Shown piece after piece: positions 24,090 through 36,000 of a stretch of DNA of 64,000 nt (position 1 is its first letter; every line of letters begins with the position of its first letter). The translations under genes and the position numbers were made by a program. Under the pieces are notes generated by a model. The model was not told the DNA's origin, did not search any database, and saw nothing but the letters and a program-made list of their open reading frames with translations. This stretch comes from Acanthochromis polyacanthus. Taxonomy: Eukaryota > Chordata > Actinopteri > Pomacentridae. The stretch covers positions 18,363,962 through 18,427,961 of the forward strand of contig NC_067121.1 in the NCBI RefSeq assembly GCF_021347895.1. The letters run 5' to 3'.

Positions 24090-25143
24090 ATGGAAGTTAC
24101 ATGTTCTCCCCACATTAAATGCTTTCCAGAAGCACACTTAACAGATATCAGTGGACTTTATTCTACACAGGACATCTTCATTTTCCTAATTATCTATATG
24201 CTTTTCTATTTGCTTAATTTCACTATAGAAGGAGGAGAAGAACAGGGAGAGACTCTGGGTCCCAGAGTCTGGGAGATGAGAGAGAACAGACCAGGGAAAG
24301 AGATTCTGTGCATTGCATTTCAAATAAAAGTCAAAAAATAAGTCCAAGGTCCATTTTTGGTGTTTTTGGTTCTTAGTATAGGGGGCTGGTTTACTCCAGA
24401 AACATGCTGTTTATGTGTATGTTGAAGAGCTGCTGTATTTAAACGAGTCGTCTTTTCCCAGAAAATAGGATTACAATATGTTTCTGTTATGATTCCAGAG
24501 CATTCCTCCTTTGCTGTGACTCAGCATTTAAATAACCTTTATCAGATTGGATGGTTTAGTCACAGACTTTGTCAAAAAAGTGTTATGCTTTTCTTTCACA
24601 AATGTGGGAATAAAATTGTGTTAAAATGTACAAAACCGTGAAATTTATCTTGCCTGGCCAGGCACCTCTGGGTGCTCAGCACCCCTAAACCTCTGATCCT
24701 AGAATTGCCCCTGGTTTGTTGTGTACAGAATATGTATGGATATTTTGCTAACAGTATGTTTCAGTGGTGTTTATCATTTTAGAGTGGGAAATATCAGCTA
24801 ACTTCATGTCATCATTTGTTCTAATGGTGTAGGTCCAACTTTTTGCTTTCTGCATTGTGCATGTGAGCTGTTGGTTAAAATACTCCAGATCAGCATTTAA
24901 TTTGTGTGCTTCAGATGTGTTGATTGCATCCTGCATTGTTTTCTCTTTGCAGTGTAAACAGGGGACATATTCTGTCTGTTGGTTCAATAAGCTACTCAAC
25001 AGTTACACATTTCAGTTACAGAGCAGACGATTATCCAGAGCTGTGTGCCAAGCAGAAAACCACACAAAGTCTGATTTGGAATATTTTTATTTTTACTTTT
25101 CTAAAGTATATGCATTGTTTGTTTGTTTTTGTAAGGATTACAC

Positions 25144-25689
25144 TTATTTTCCTTTATTTGCAATCCTTTTCAGTGAGCGGCACTTCCCACAGAATTTGAC
25201 TCCAGACGACTTTATGTTCTTTGGGTTTGGCTTGATCTCGGCGAAAGATGGTGTAGTTGAACGTGGTTTCTAAAAAGCAGGAGAGAAATAGTCAAATGCC
25301 ATCCATGCCAAAATTTACACAGATTTTGTTTTTTAGTTGGACTGGCTAAACAAGTAAATCAAGCTTCTTACTCTGAAAGCGCTGCATCCTCCTATCTTCT
25401 TCCCACAGAATCTCCTGACTCTGATCTTTATCTCCTCCCCTCCTGTTTCTCTCACTTCCTATAAGAAAATCAAGACAAATAGAGTATTAATACATGCAGA
25501 AAACATTTTCCTCTACTCAACATGCCAAAACAAGACAATCAAAGCTACCTGCAGACTTCTCATCAGATCAACAGGCTGTAGTTGATGCTGACCATCTCTC
25601 AGCAGAGCGGCTTCATCGGCAGAAGTGAAGGCTGTGGTGAGCAGGACGACCTGCAGACACAACAGGACCAGCAGCAAACCTTTGTCCAT
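25144..25689 (-). CDS. Small secreted peptide precursor C, long form with a second Cys pair
   Basis: Minus-strand exons 25689-25549, 25458-25372 and 25269-25144 (117 aa), both introns phase 0. Residues 1-47 match A with one change in the pro-region (G for D). RVRR (60-63) precedes FCGKKIGGCSAFR, with Cys65 and Cys72 exactly as in A. Exon 3 is long here: 41 residues, Pro/Ser/Lys-rich (KPRSTTPSFAEIKPNPKNIK), ending KFCGKCRSLKRIANKGK with Cys103 and Cys106. This ending echoes the FCGKK start of the core. All splice sites are standard (CTTATAG, TTTTTAG; GTAGCT, GTAAGA). The predicted mature region, about 54 residues, has one acidic residue and many Lys/Arg. It may show the ancestral exon 3, later shortened in A and B, or an extension unique to C. 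No family is recognised. Confidence 0.75.
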
Positions 25690-25775
25690 GGCTGATCGAC
25701 TGAAGAGTGTGAAAGCAACAGGTCTTTATGTAGTCGCTGCCATCTAACCCCTACATGTGAGCAAAGAGGAAGTAA
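25690..25775 (-). promoter_or_regulatory. Promoter of peptide gene C
   Basis: Read on the minus strand: ACTTCCTC (25773-25766), a weaker TATA variant TACATAAA (25732-25725), then CTCTTCAGTCGATCAGCC before the ATG. The order is the same as in A and B, but AAGCGGTTGGTT is degraded. Confidence 0.65.
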
Positions 25776-26047
25776 GAAAAGTGAGCCAACACTTTACTTC
25801 ATCCAGACGTCAGAGGGAAATTTCGAGATTTTAACACAATACATGTCTGCTGTACTTTTTAAAAGTTACAACAGTATGATAGGAATGGTAACCATGGTAC
25901 TGAGGGAAATTCATGAAAAACAAACAACAATGCAAAAAGAAGGGATATATATACACATATACAGTGTACACAGCAAATTACTTTGCAATAAACACAAGCA
26001 ATTAATTCTTAATTTAAAAAAATCAGTGCAGGGCTCTAAATGTGATT

Positions 26048-28401
26048 GGGTCATTCCAGGTGAAATGACCAGATATTCCTTGGGGGTGTTGCTGCACCAT
26101 TTTCAAATTAGTCCTAAATTTGTATGCCATTAGATAGTCACAAAAGTACTTTCTATGCAAAATTGTAGGCCTGTAGCTCAAATAGTTTCTGAGTTGTGGG
26201 GGTCTGAAATTTTCAGAATTTGGGCTATAAAAAGCCTCACCAGCATTTTTTGCATCTTTAAGTGGTTATTTCTCAGCCTCTAGACATACCAGAGAGCTGT
26301 AAGTTGGTAAACAAGGCCTCTGCATGTAGCTAGTGCCGCACAAACATCCTCAGGTGTTTCCCTACACTCTGCAGGCCGTGGGGCTTGCTAAAAATGCTAA
26401 AAATTAAGAGACACCTACTCACGAGTGGAGTTTGGGACCTTAAAAGTACTAGAAATACTGCACAGAAGTGTTCTAACACCCCTAGGTTCCATTCTACACA
26501 AACTTGTGTGATAACTTAGCAAACTGGAGCTTTCTAGGTACCTCAGTTTGGAAAATATGATCTCCCAAAGTTGGACGAGATTTTTAATTGGCTATTTTTG
26601 GTGGCAAAAATCTCAGTGTGGGACAGGTACCAGAGACCCCAAATTTTTCTACAAGACAGTTCTATCTGTCGTCTATCACTGTACAAAAAAGCAGCAGGGT
26701 TATATTTGTAGTTACTGAGATATTCTTACACAAAATGGCATGGGTAATGTCAAAATCGTTTTTTGCTTTTCAGTACTTTAAATTGGGATACCAGTATTAG
26801 CAGTCATTCCAATGGTAGTATTATGTATGTTTTGTTCTTTTTGAAATATTAGTTGTTAAAGGTGACTACCTTCAAAAAATGTAATGGTATAACTTAGGTA
26901 TACCTAAGTTATAACTTAGGTATAGGTTCTTTTGCTTGTAACATGACATTGTAAAATTAAATTTAACATGTTTAATCCCACTGCACTGATACTGTAAAAT
27001 TCAACATTATTGCTGTATTTTTAAATTAATCAACCATGAACTACTACAGAGCTCCCTGAATTCAAGTTAGTACATGTAATTTGTATGTGGATGTTATAAT
27101 TACACGTATGCATTGCAAATGGGTGTCAACATGTCATGATATCTACAGGTATGGCTCTAAACTAGACCTTGTGACACAAAAAGGGCATTACACTTTTTTG
27201 CTTTTCGGTACTTTAAATTGGGATACAAGTATTAGTAATCATTCCAATGGTAGTATTATGTATGTTTTGTTCTTTTTGAAATGTTAGTTGTTAAAGGTGA
27301 CTACCTTCAAAAAGTGTAATGACATGTTGACACCCATTTGCAATGCATACATGTAATTATAACATACACATACAAATTACATGCACTAACTGGAATTCAG
27401 GGAGCTCTGTAGTAGTTTATGGTTGATTAATTTAAAAATACAGCAATAATGTTGAATTTTACAGTATCAGTGCAGTGGGATTAAACATGTTCAATTTAAT
27501 TTTACAATGTCATGTTACAAGCAAAAGAATCTATACCTAAGTTATAACTTAGACATACCTAAGTTATACCATTACACCTTTTGAAGGTATTCACCTTTAA
27601 CAACTAACATTTCAAAAAGAACAAAACATACATAATACTACCATTGGAATGACTACTAATACTGGTATAACAATTTAAAGGACTGAAAAGCAAAAAACGA
27701 TTTTGACATCACCCATGCCATTTCGAGTAAGAATATCTCAGTAACTACAAATATAACCCTGCTGCTTTTTTGTACAGTGATAGAGGACAGATAGAACTGT
27801 CTTGTAGAAAAATTTGGGGTCTCTGGTACCTGTCCCACACTGAGATTTTTGCCCCCCAAAATAGCCAATTTAAAATCTTGTCCAACTTTGGGAGCTCATA
27901 TTTTCCAAACTGAGGTACCTAGAAAGCTCCAGTTTGCTAGGTTATCACACAAGTTTGTGTAGAATGGAACCCAGGGGTGTTAGAACACTTCTGTGCAGTA
28001 TTTCTAGTACTTTTAAGGTCCCAAACCCCACTCGTGAGTAGGTATCTCTTAATTTTTTAGCATTTTTAGCAAGCCCCCACGGCCTGCAGAGTGTAGGGAA
28101 ACACCTGAGGATGTTTGTGGGGCACTAGCTACATGCAGAGGCCTTGTTTACCAACTTACAGCTCTCTGGTATGTCTAGAGGCTGAGAAATAACCACGTAA
28201 AGATGCAAAAAACGCTGGCGAGGCTTTTTATAGCCCAAATTCTGAAAATTTCAGACCCGCACAACTCAGAAACTATTTGAGCTACAGGCCTACAATTTTG
28301 CATAGAAAGTACTTTTGTGACTATCTAATGGCATACAAATTTAGGACTAATTTGAAAATGGTGCGGCAACCACCATCTGGTGAAACCACACGGAATGACC
28401 C
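26048..28401. mobile_element. Hairpin (foldback) transposon with 4-bp target duplication, copy 1
   Basis: GATT at 26044-26047 and 28402-28405 flanks 2,354 bp that is almost wholly one inverted repeat. The left arm 26048 to about 27120 pairs with 27310-28401; the loop near 27121-27310 carries a repeated piece. Ends begin GGGTCATTCC on both sides, with arms diverging briefly (AGGTGAAATG against GTGTGGTTTC) and then matching for about 1.1 kb. No transposase is visible. 4-bp duplications are known for Sola and some Academ or Ginger elements; the superfamily is undecided. Confidence 0.8.
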
Positions 28402-28409
28402 GATTCAGA

Positions 28410-29037
28410 ACAGCTCCTTTGTCATCACTACACAATGTGTACAGCTCTCAATCCCAGTTCCTACTTTTACATAGAGGCTATGGTAGGTACAGTGCTACTG
28501 AGTCCCAAAAAGTTTCTAGCTGTCCCCCACGACCAATAAGGCTCAGTCCAGAAGGGATTCCAACCAGCACCAAGATGTTGTGGTAGACCTTCTTGTTCAT
28601 TATGCCATGGATTTGAACTCAGTTGCCCTTGCCGTTTCTACAAATGGAACATCAAAACATAATGGAATCTCCACTGTGTTTCACTGTGGGTCAATGCGTC
28701 TAACATCAAAACATCAAAACTCCAGCTTTTCTGCAAACATAAACACAATGATGCTGACCAAAGAGTTCAAACTTGGACTCGTTTGTCCAGAGTACCTTCT
28801 TTCAGTCATTTACAGTCCAGTGTTTGTGCTCCCTGGAAAATTTTATGCATTTTTGGATATTTACAGGCCTCAATAATGGCTTTTTAGAAGCTGTTCTTTC
28901 CTTTAAGCCTTCTTTCATCTGCTTATGGTCATTCTGGAGACTTTCTGATTTTGAACTAGAAGCATTTATTTCTGCCTGAAGATCAGCAGTGGTCTTCCTT
29001 CTGTCTCTACTACTTCACATCTTGAGATGCCTGACAC
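28410..29037 (-). pseudogene. Tc1-like transposase remnant, split by Harbinger copy 1
   Basis: On the minus strand the text follows Tc1: a Trp-Ser/Thr-Asp region near 28780 (GTTTGTCCAGAGTACC on plus), an 'Lys-His-Ser-Gly-Gly-Ser' type stretch near 28670-28690, and an HTH side near 28960-29010. Many stops occur. Similar text resumes at 31877-32000 beyond the Harbinger insertion. Confidence 0.5.
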
Positions 29038-29639
29038 CTGGGGCCTATTTCACGAAGCAGGTTTTTGTGAAAACTCTGAGTTTGTTAACCCTGAAATGAG
29101 GGAAACTCAGAGTTTTCCGTTTCAGGAAGCGAGGTACCTCTAACCAGGGAATGCGGGGTAACTCGAGCCTGTTTCACAAAGAGGGGTAACTTCAACTCTC
29201 GGTCAGTTACCGCAGTAACAGACTCTATGACTCTAACCTGCTCGCCAGCAGGTTTATCTGAGAAAACCTCAAGTTTCTCTCCGTCTCCGCCCTCTTTCAG
29301 CCACACACGCTGTTTCATTTCCTCATTTATTCAGTGAGTAAGCGAGCAAGTTTTGGTGTAGAACAGCTTTTATTAACGATCCAGTGGATAAAGGAGCAGC
29401 GTTACTGCACAGATAATTAAATATTCGTCGGTAGATTGTTATCAGACCGCGCATAAATGTTCTCGCATTTCCGGACAATTATCGGTTTGAGCGGTACCGT
29501 TTCGTAATCGTTTTAAGTCCATAATCTAGATAAACAACCTAATCCGTCCTTACATTTACATGACCAGCCGCAGTCATGCTCTCACATCCAGCAGATATTG
29601 TGTGTTGCGCTGCAGTTCTTTTCAAATGAAAGTTTTTAT

Positions 29640-30480
29640 ATGATGTCGGAGATGCAGAACACTACAGTAAGACAACTGTATGCAGGACAGTCAGAAAAGT
29701 TTTCTGTGTGATTGGCTGCATAGATGCACATACTTCCCCATCACAGCTCCCTCGCATCAATAGGAAGTCCATTCACAGCATAAATGTGCAGGTAGGCTAC
29801 AGGTAGACTGACTACTGTTTCTAAATGTTGAAGACTGCATCATAGTTCAACATCTGTCATTCTCTGCACTGTCCAGATCATATGTGATGCTGCATTCATC
29901 ATTTCTAATGTGGAGGCCACGTGGTCTGGGTCTGTTCATGACTCCAGGATTTATGGAGAGTCTAACCTGAGCAACAGACTGCAGCATGGTCAGCAGCCTA
30001 AAGATTTTCACAATAGAATTATCTTGTCTCCCTCCTTTAATATACTCTGATGTATCCACTATACATTACAGGAGAGTTTGATGGCCTTCTGCTGGGTGAC
30101 AGGGGTTACCATGCCAACCCAGGCTGATGACCTCATACCCTGACCCTGAACCAGGCCCCCAACAGAACTTCAACCGGACTCACTGCAGGACCAGAGCCCG
30201 GGTGGAGATGACCATAGGCCTGCTGAAAGCCCGTTTCCAGAGCCTACGTCTCCTCAGGGTGACCCCTGAGAGGGCCTGTGATATTACTGTGGCATGTGTT
30301 GTTCTTCATAATATTACTATTAGAGGAGAGCAACACCCTGCCCTACAAACTGAAGACCCAGATGATGAGCCCATCCACCTGCAGCTATCCAGGACAGCAG
30401 AGCAGTCAGAGACACCGTATGCAATAATCACTTTAGAGTTTAAGTCACCATCATCACCACCACAGCAAATAAAGGCATGA
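29640..30480 (+). pseudogene. Harbinger transposase, last exons (copy 1)
   Basis: Exons end at 29791 (GTAGGC donor), run 29877-29988, and run 30072-30480. The first keeps VIGCID (first Asp) and NRKSIHSINVQ. The second reads IICDAAFIISNV and SGSVHDSRIYGES (second Asp). The third opens GEFDGLLLGDRGY, shifts frame near 30110, then continues MTSYPDPEPG, TRARVEMTIGLLKARF (Glu), VTPERACDITVACVVLHNI. DDE residues are all traceable. The frame shift in the last exon and loss of the Gly-Thr-His trait after the first Asp (AHTSP) make it inactive. Confidence 0.88.
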
Positions 30481-30539
30481 TACACATTTCATTTGGTCTT
30501 CTTTATTTCCTACAAATAAAGAGATAGTTCAGTTCATGT

Positions 30540-31073
30540 TCCAGTAGTTAACATAATTCACCTGTGACCATCACCACCTCTAACTTGTGCTCCAGTCTTT
30601 CAATTTCCAGATCTGCCCTCCTAATCTGTTTTTTGGATTTTTCTCAGCAAATGCAGTTTGTAAATCCATTTTACTGATAACTGGGATTACATAGAGGACA
30701 TTAAATTATACAGTTGCACATGAATTCCACAGAATGAACCTCTGGTGTTTCCTGAACATCCACCTCACTGTGTCAGTCTGTGCAGTGGAAGATGAGGAAC
30801 CATCCTGCTGCTGTCCAGCCATGCTCTGTTAAAAAGATGAGAATGTGCAACACTTCAGTGTAGGCTAAATGTCACACTCTATATTCCACCCAAAATCTGA
30901 ATGAGAAGAGAACTATCCGTAACATACCTCTGTATGCCTTTCTGGATCCCCCTCTGTAAAGGCAGCAGACACAGTTTCATCCTCTTCATCCTAGATCAGT
31001 GACATGTTTCAGTAAACTTAAACTACCATTTGGATAAATCTTTGGAGTGTTGCCTACTTACAATTACAAGGTG

Positions 31074-31123
<50 letters not shown>

Positions 31124-31607
31124 TCCATGACATTTTATACCACCGTTTTACAGGCATCTGCTTTCTTTCTGTTGGCTGAGCAGAAGTCTGTGTTAGTTTA
31201 AATAGGCTCAATTATTTAGCAGGACATGATATGGATGCAGACATTTAGGCTATGTGTGGATAAAACAACTGCACAGTCAAACAGCCACTTAATATTTAGG
31301 CTACTTTACAATGTAAAACATGATCAACATGAAGTACCTCCATGAAATAATGCCGAGGTCTGACCTGTTTGAACAATGTTTTTATATTTCATCTTAAGCT
31401 GCTGCCCCGTCGGGATTTCACCTAAATGAAATAACTTACTAGGCTACCATTCAGACAGTTATTCCCTGTAATATTATTACGATTACAAAGGACTACATTT
31501 AAACTTATGTTTTGATCCGGGCAGCAGTGTTCTCTACGCCGTCTCTCTCTCTTTTGCAGCTGCAGCGGTGTTGCACTTCTTTCTAAAAACGTGTTCAAAC
31601 TCGCCAT
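30540..31607 (-). pseudogene. Harbinger Myb/SANT-like gene (copy 1)
   Basis: Minus strand. Near 31600-31500 a frame reads FEHVFRKKCNTAAAAKERET, a Myb/SANT-like DNA-binding start, then a TAG replaces the expected Trp. Later exon-like pieces give DEEDETVSAAFTEGDPE (about 30995-30935) and, near 30650-30560, an ADLEIERLEHKL coiled tail. Known Harbinger elements need this partner to bring the transposase to DNA and the nucleus. This copy is disabled. Confidence 0.65.
31074..31120. repeat. (TA)n microsatellite
   Basis: About 22 TA units; the matching site in Harbinger copy 2 (35477-35509) is shorter. Confidence 0.95.
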
Positions 31608-31876
31608 ATGAGCACGTTAAAAACTGCCAGTTCAAAAACACAGCCTTTCGCTTCCCCGTTTCCATGGTGACTCGTCGAATCGGGGTTCCATTGATGCTGT
31701 CTTTTCAGAGTTGCGGTGCACGCGCGTAACTCCGGGTCAAACTGAGTTGATTAACCCAACTCATATCAGCCGTTGTGAAACCGAAAACTCAGAGTTTTCT
31801 ATCTCAGAGTAGATCAACTCAGAATTGTAGAAGAAACTCAGAGTTTGTAAAACCTGCTTCGTGAAATAGGCCCCTG

Positions 31877-32898
31877 CTTTAGGTAGCTTGGTGTTTGGTG
31901 CATTTTGTAAGTCCCAGTCTCTGCAATCGAGTCCAAGGCATACTTGACCACACTGTAAGAAGACTTGACCATCCAGCATCATTAAGTGCATTAATTCAAA
32001 CTCTGTCTTTCTCAGTGAGTTCCCTGTGCTTCACTATTGTGAACAGGAATGAGGAATTTCAAAATGAATTCATGTTTTTGTACCCAAATTTGAGCCAGCA
32101 CACTGGAATTCTCCGAGAAATCACAAATGAATCAAGAACAACGTACAACAACTAAAACATTTTGTTCTACTCAGGAATAAAAGCAAATTACTGTAATTTG
32201 GCATCTTAATCCAAAAATAATAATGTGCTCGAATATTTTTCTGTTTTTTTGTAAAACAGTAAATTTGAAAATTCCTGAATAACAACAGTAATTATATATT
32301 AGCATTAAAGATATCATTTTGAATAGAGAGCTGCACATACTGGTGGATTAACCATTACAGAAACATAAAAAAAAATGTTTTGGTAATCATCAATACTGTG
32401 AATTTAGGGCAGCAGTCCCAAAGCTATCTATCTATCTATCTATAGATAGTTTTAGAGCTTTAGAGCTTCCTGTATTCCTATATCAGCACAGTTAAAATAC
32501 AGAAGTAAGTGAATACGCTTGTTTTTAAATGTGTGTTTTTTTCTATGGATTTCATCACAGGCAAATGACATGCAGTTTATTACTGTGCCACCAGTAAAAT
32601 AAAGAGGAAGCACTGTTGAAAAGAGACAATGTCGTGAGATAACGCAGACATTGTTTTGAAATCAGTTGCTCAGTAAAGTCACTGTAATCTTCCAGAAACA
32701 TTTTCTACATCGGTTCCGTCCCGAGAGTGACTTACATCAGCAACTTTTTTCTTCATTTGGACTCATACAGTTTTTGGGGAATTTTCCAATTGTGAAAATA
32801 TGTTTACACATTGTTTGATGACTGACTGGACCTACCAGGTCACATTTATGGTGGTACAACTTGTGTAGTGTGCTATAGTCTTTAGTATCATATCTGTG
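31877..32898. other. Flank between the Harbinger copies
   Basis: 31877-32000 continues the Tc1-like remnant. A TATC/TAGA microsatellite lies at 32429-32452. No supported gene in the rest. Confidence 0.45.
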
Positions 32899-32899
32899 C

Positions 32900-32969
32900 A
32901 GTGGCACTGTGTTGGTGGATAGCACTGCAGCCTTGCAGCTAGAAGATCCCTGGTTCACATCCTGACCTG
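32900..32969 (+). repeat. tRNA-derived SINE-like repeat, left part
   Basis: TGTTGGTGGATAGCACTGCA and GATCCCTGGTTCACATCC resemble A and B boxes of a common fish repeat family. It is cut by Harbinger copy 2 and resumes at 36263 (GGCAGTTTGCATGATCTCCT). Confidence 0.6.
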
Positions 32970-33561
32970 GGGCCTGTTTCACGAAGCAGGTTTAGTGAAA
33001 ACTCTGAGTTTGTTAACCCTGAAACAAGGGAAACTCAGAGTTTTCCGTTTCACGAAGCGAGGTAACTCTAACCAGGGAATGCGGGGTAACTCGAGCCTGT
33101 TTCACAAAGAGGGGTAACTTCAACTCTCGGTCAGTTACCGCAGTAACAGACTCTATGACTCTCACCTGCTCGCCAGCAGGTTTATCTGAGAAAACCTCGA
33201 GTTTCTCTCCGTCTCCGCCCTCTTTCAGCCACAGACGCTGTTTCATTTCCTCATTTATTCAGTGAGTAAGCGAGCGAGTTTTGGTGTAGAAGAGCTTTTA
33301 CTAACGATCCAGTGGATAAAGGAGCAGCATTACTGCACAGATAATTAAATATTCGTCGGTAGATTGTTATCAGACCGAGCATAAATGTTCTCGCATTTCC
33401 GGACAATTATCGGTTTGAGCGGTACCGTTTCGTAATCGTTTTAAGTCCATAATCTAGATAAACAACCTAACCCGTCCTTACATTTACATGACCAGCCGCA
33501 GTCATGCTCTCACATCCAGCAGATATTGTGTGTTGCGCTGCGGTTCTTTTCAAATGAAAGT

Positions 33562-34408
33562 TTTTATATGATGTCGGAGATGCAGAGCACGACAGTAAGA
33601 CAACTGTATGCAGGACAGTCAGAAAAGTTTTCTGTGTGATTGGCTGCATAGATGCACATACTTCCCCATCACAGCTCCCTCGCATCAATAGGAAGTCCAT
33701 TCACAGCATAAATGTGCAGGTAGGCTACAGGTAGACTGACTACTGTTTCTAAATGTTGAAGACTGCATCATAGTTCAACATCTGTCATTCTCTGCACTGT
33801 CCAGATCATGTGTGATGCTGCATTCATCATTTCTAATGTGGAGGCCAAGTGGTCTGGATCTGTTCATGACTCCAGGATTTATGGAGAGTCTAACCTGAGC
33901 AACAGACTGCAGCGTGGTCAGCAGCCTAAAGATTTTCACAATAGAATTCTCTTGTCTCCCTCCTTTAATATACTCTGATGTATCCACTATACATTACAGG
34001 AGAGTTTGATGGCCTTCTGCTGGGTGACAGGGGTTACCATGCCAACCCAGGCTGATGACCTCATACCCTGACCCTGAACCAGACCACCAACAGAACTTCA
34101 ACCGGACTCACTGCAGGACCAGAGCCCGGGTGGAGATGACCATAGGCCTGCTGAAAGCCCGTTTCCAGAGCCTACGTCTCCTCAGGGTGACCCCTGAGAG
34201 GGCCTGTGATATCACTGTGGCATGTGTTGTTCTTCATAATATTACTATTAGAGGAGAGCAACACCCTGCCCTACAAACTGAAGACCCAGATGATGAGCCC
34301 ATCCACCTGCAGCTATCCAGGACAGCAGAGCAGTCAGAGACACCGTATGCCATAATCACTTTAGAGTTTAAGTCACCATCATCACCACCACAGCAAATAA
34401 AGGCATGA
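33562..34408 (+). pseudogene. Harbinger transposase, last exons (copy 2)
   Basis: Same exon set as copy 1 (to 33719; 33805-33916; 34000-34408). It has the same VIGCID, SGSVHDSRI-type and RARVEMTIGLLKARF motifs and the same frame shift before MTSYPDPEPD. Shared lesions mean both copies derive from an already dead master mobilised in trans, or from duplication of one copy. Confidence 0.87.
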
Positions 34409-34479
34409 TACACATTTCATTTGGTCTTCTTTATTTCCTACAAATAAAAGATAGTTCAGTTCATGTTCCAGTAGTTAAC

Positions 34480-35472
34480 ATAATTCACCTGTGACCATCA
34501 CCACCTCTAACTTGTGCTCCAGTCTTTCAATTTCCAAATCTGCCCTCCTAATCTGTTTTTTTGGATTTTTCTCAGCAAATGCAGTTTGTAAATCTGTTTT
34601 ACTGATAACTGGGAATACATAGAGGACATTAAATTATACAGTTGCACATTAATTCCACAGAATGAACCTCTGGTGTTTCCTGAACATCCACCTCACTGTG
34701 TCAGTCTGTGCAGTGGAAGATGAGGAACCATCCTGCTGCTGTCCAGCCATACTCTGTTAAAAAGGATGAGAATGTGCAATACTTCAGTGTAGGCTAAATG
34801 TCACACCCCAGATAGCAAACTATGGGTGAATCAATGTTGAATCTATGTAGAGACCTAACGTAGAAATTATACAGAAAGTACAAGGTTGATAAAATGTTGA
34901 GTCAACGTTTGCTTTTCAACCATAAGTCACACTTTACCCAGATAGCAAAAGATGTTAAATCAATGTTGAATTAGGGTTAAGAAGGTTGAATTGTGATTAC
35001 GGTTGAAGACTGATGGTTGGATCAACGTTGATTCAACAACATTTTGTCAACATTGAAGTTTGTGTTTAAAAGATGCCATTGAATCTACATTGTATTTTGG
35101 TTTAATTAAAATGTTTGACAGGTCAATGTTTAATTAATGTTGAATCTATGTTTGCAAACATGTAATCTATGTAAGCAAACGTTGACTCAACATTTTATCA
35201 ACCTTGCGCTTTCTGTATAATTTCTACGTTAGGTCTCAACATAGATTCAACATTGATTCACCCATAGTTTGCTGTCTGGGAATCTATATTCCACCCAAAA
35301 TCTGAATGAGAAGAGAACTATCCGTAACATACCTCTGTATGCCTTTCTGGATCCCCCTCTGTAAAGGCAGCAGACACAGTTTCATCCTCTTCATCCTAGA
35401 TCAGTGACATGTTTCAGTAAACTTAAACTACCATTTGGATAAATCTTTGGAGTATTGCCTACTTACAATTAC

Positions 35473-35512
<40 letters not shown>

Positions 35513-36000
35513 TCCATGACATTTTATACCACCGTTTTATAGGCATCTGCTTTCTTTCTGTTGGCTGAGCAGAAGTCTGTGTTAGTTTAAATAGGCTCAG
35601 TTATTTAGCAGGACATGATATGGATGCAGACATTTAGGCTATGTGTGGATAAAACAACTGCACAGTCAAACAGCCACTTAATATTTAGGCTACTTTACAA
35701 TGTAAAACATGATCAACATGAAGTACCTCCATGAAATAATGCCGAGGTCTGACCTGTTTGAACAATGTTTTTATATTTCATCTTAAGCTGCTGCCCCGTC
35801 GGGATTTCACCTAAATGAAATAACTTACTAGGCTACCATTCAGACAGTTATTCCCTGTAATATTATTACGATTACAAAGGACTACATTTAAACTTACACA
35901 TTGATCCGGGCAGCAGTGTTCTCTACGCCGTCTCTCTCTCTTTTGCAGCTGCAGCGGTGTTGCACTTCTTTCTAAAAACGTGTTCAAACTCGCCGTATGA
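34480..36000 (-). pseudogene. Harbinger Myb/SANT-like gene (copy 2)
   Basis: Minus strand. The same CNTAAAAKERET text near 35975-35930 and LEIERLEHKL-type tail near 34530-34480 as copy 1, interrupted by the MITE. The TAG in the Myb domain is shared with copy 1. Confidence 0.6.
34807..35280. mobile_element. MITE with inverted repeats over 100 bp, inside Harbinger copy 2
   Basis: Ends CCCAGATAGCAAACTATGGG and (inverse) CCCAGACAGCAAACTATGGG stay complementary for roughly 110 bp. A second CCCAGATAGCAAA start lies at 34938. The site is empty in Harbinger copy 1 (CACACTCTATATT). Internally it is rich in AACGTTGATTCAAC. Superfamily unclear; target duplication not convincing. Confidence 0.75.

Larger units (their letters stand above)
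18982..24713. mobile_element. Outer hAT element (5.7 kb) holding nested insertions
   Basis: Perfect 8-bp duplications GTTTGTTG at 18974-18981 and 24714-24721. The ends are CATAAGCGTTTCTAG on the left and CAGGGGCAATTCTAG on the right (inverse), both continuing into a GGGTGCT...AGCACCC hairpin. That fits hAT termini. Interior text includes exon-like acidic/Glu-rich pieces near 23908-23966 (ending at GTAAGA) and 24232-24340 (after CACTATAG). It hosts a second hAT (19242-21909) and a pogo-type element (22418-23740). Confidence 0.8.
29041..31873 (+). mobile_element. Harbinger transposon, copy 1
   Basis: 2,833 bp between CTG duplications (29038-29040 and 31874-31876). The inverted ends begin GGGCCTATTTCACGAAGCAG, and the 3-bp duplication fits PIF/Harbinger. 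The plus strand carries transposase exons (29640-30480). The minus strand carries a Myb/SANT-like gene (31607-30540). The two genes converge, the usual Harbinger plan. A TA microsatellite at 31074-31120 lies in the Myb-gene intron. Confidence 0.92.
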
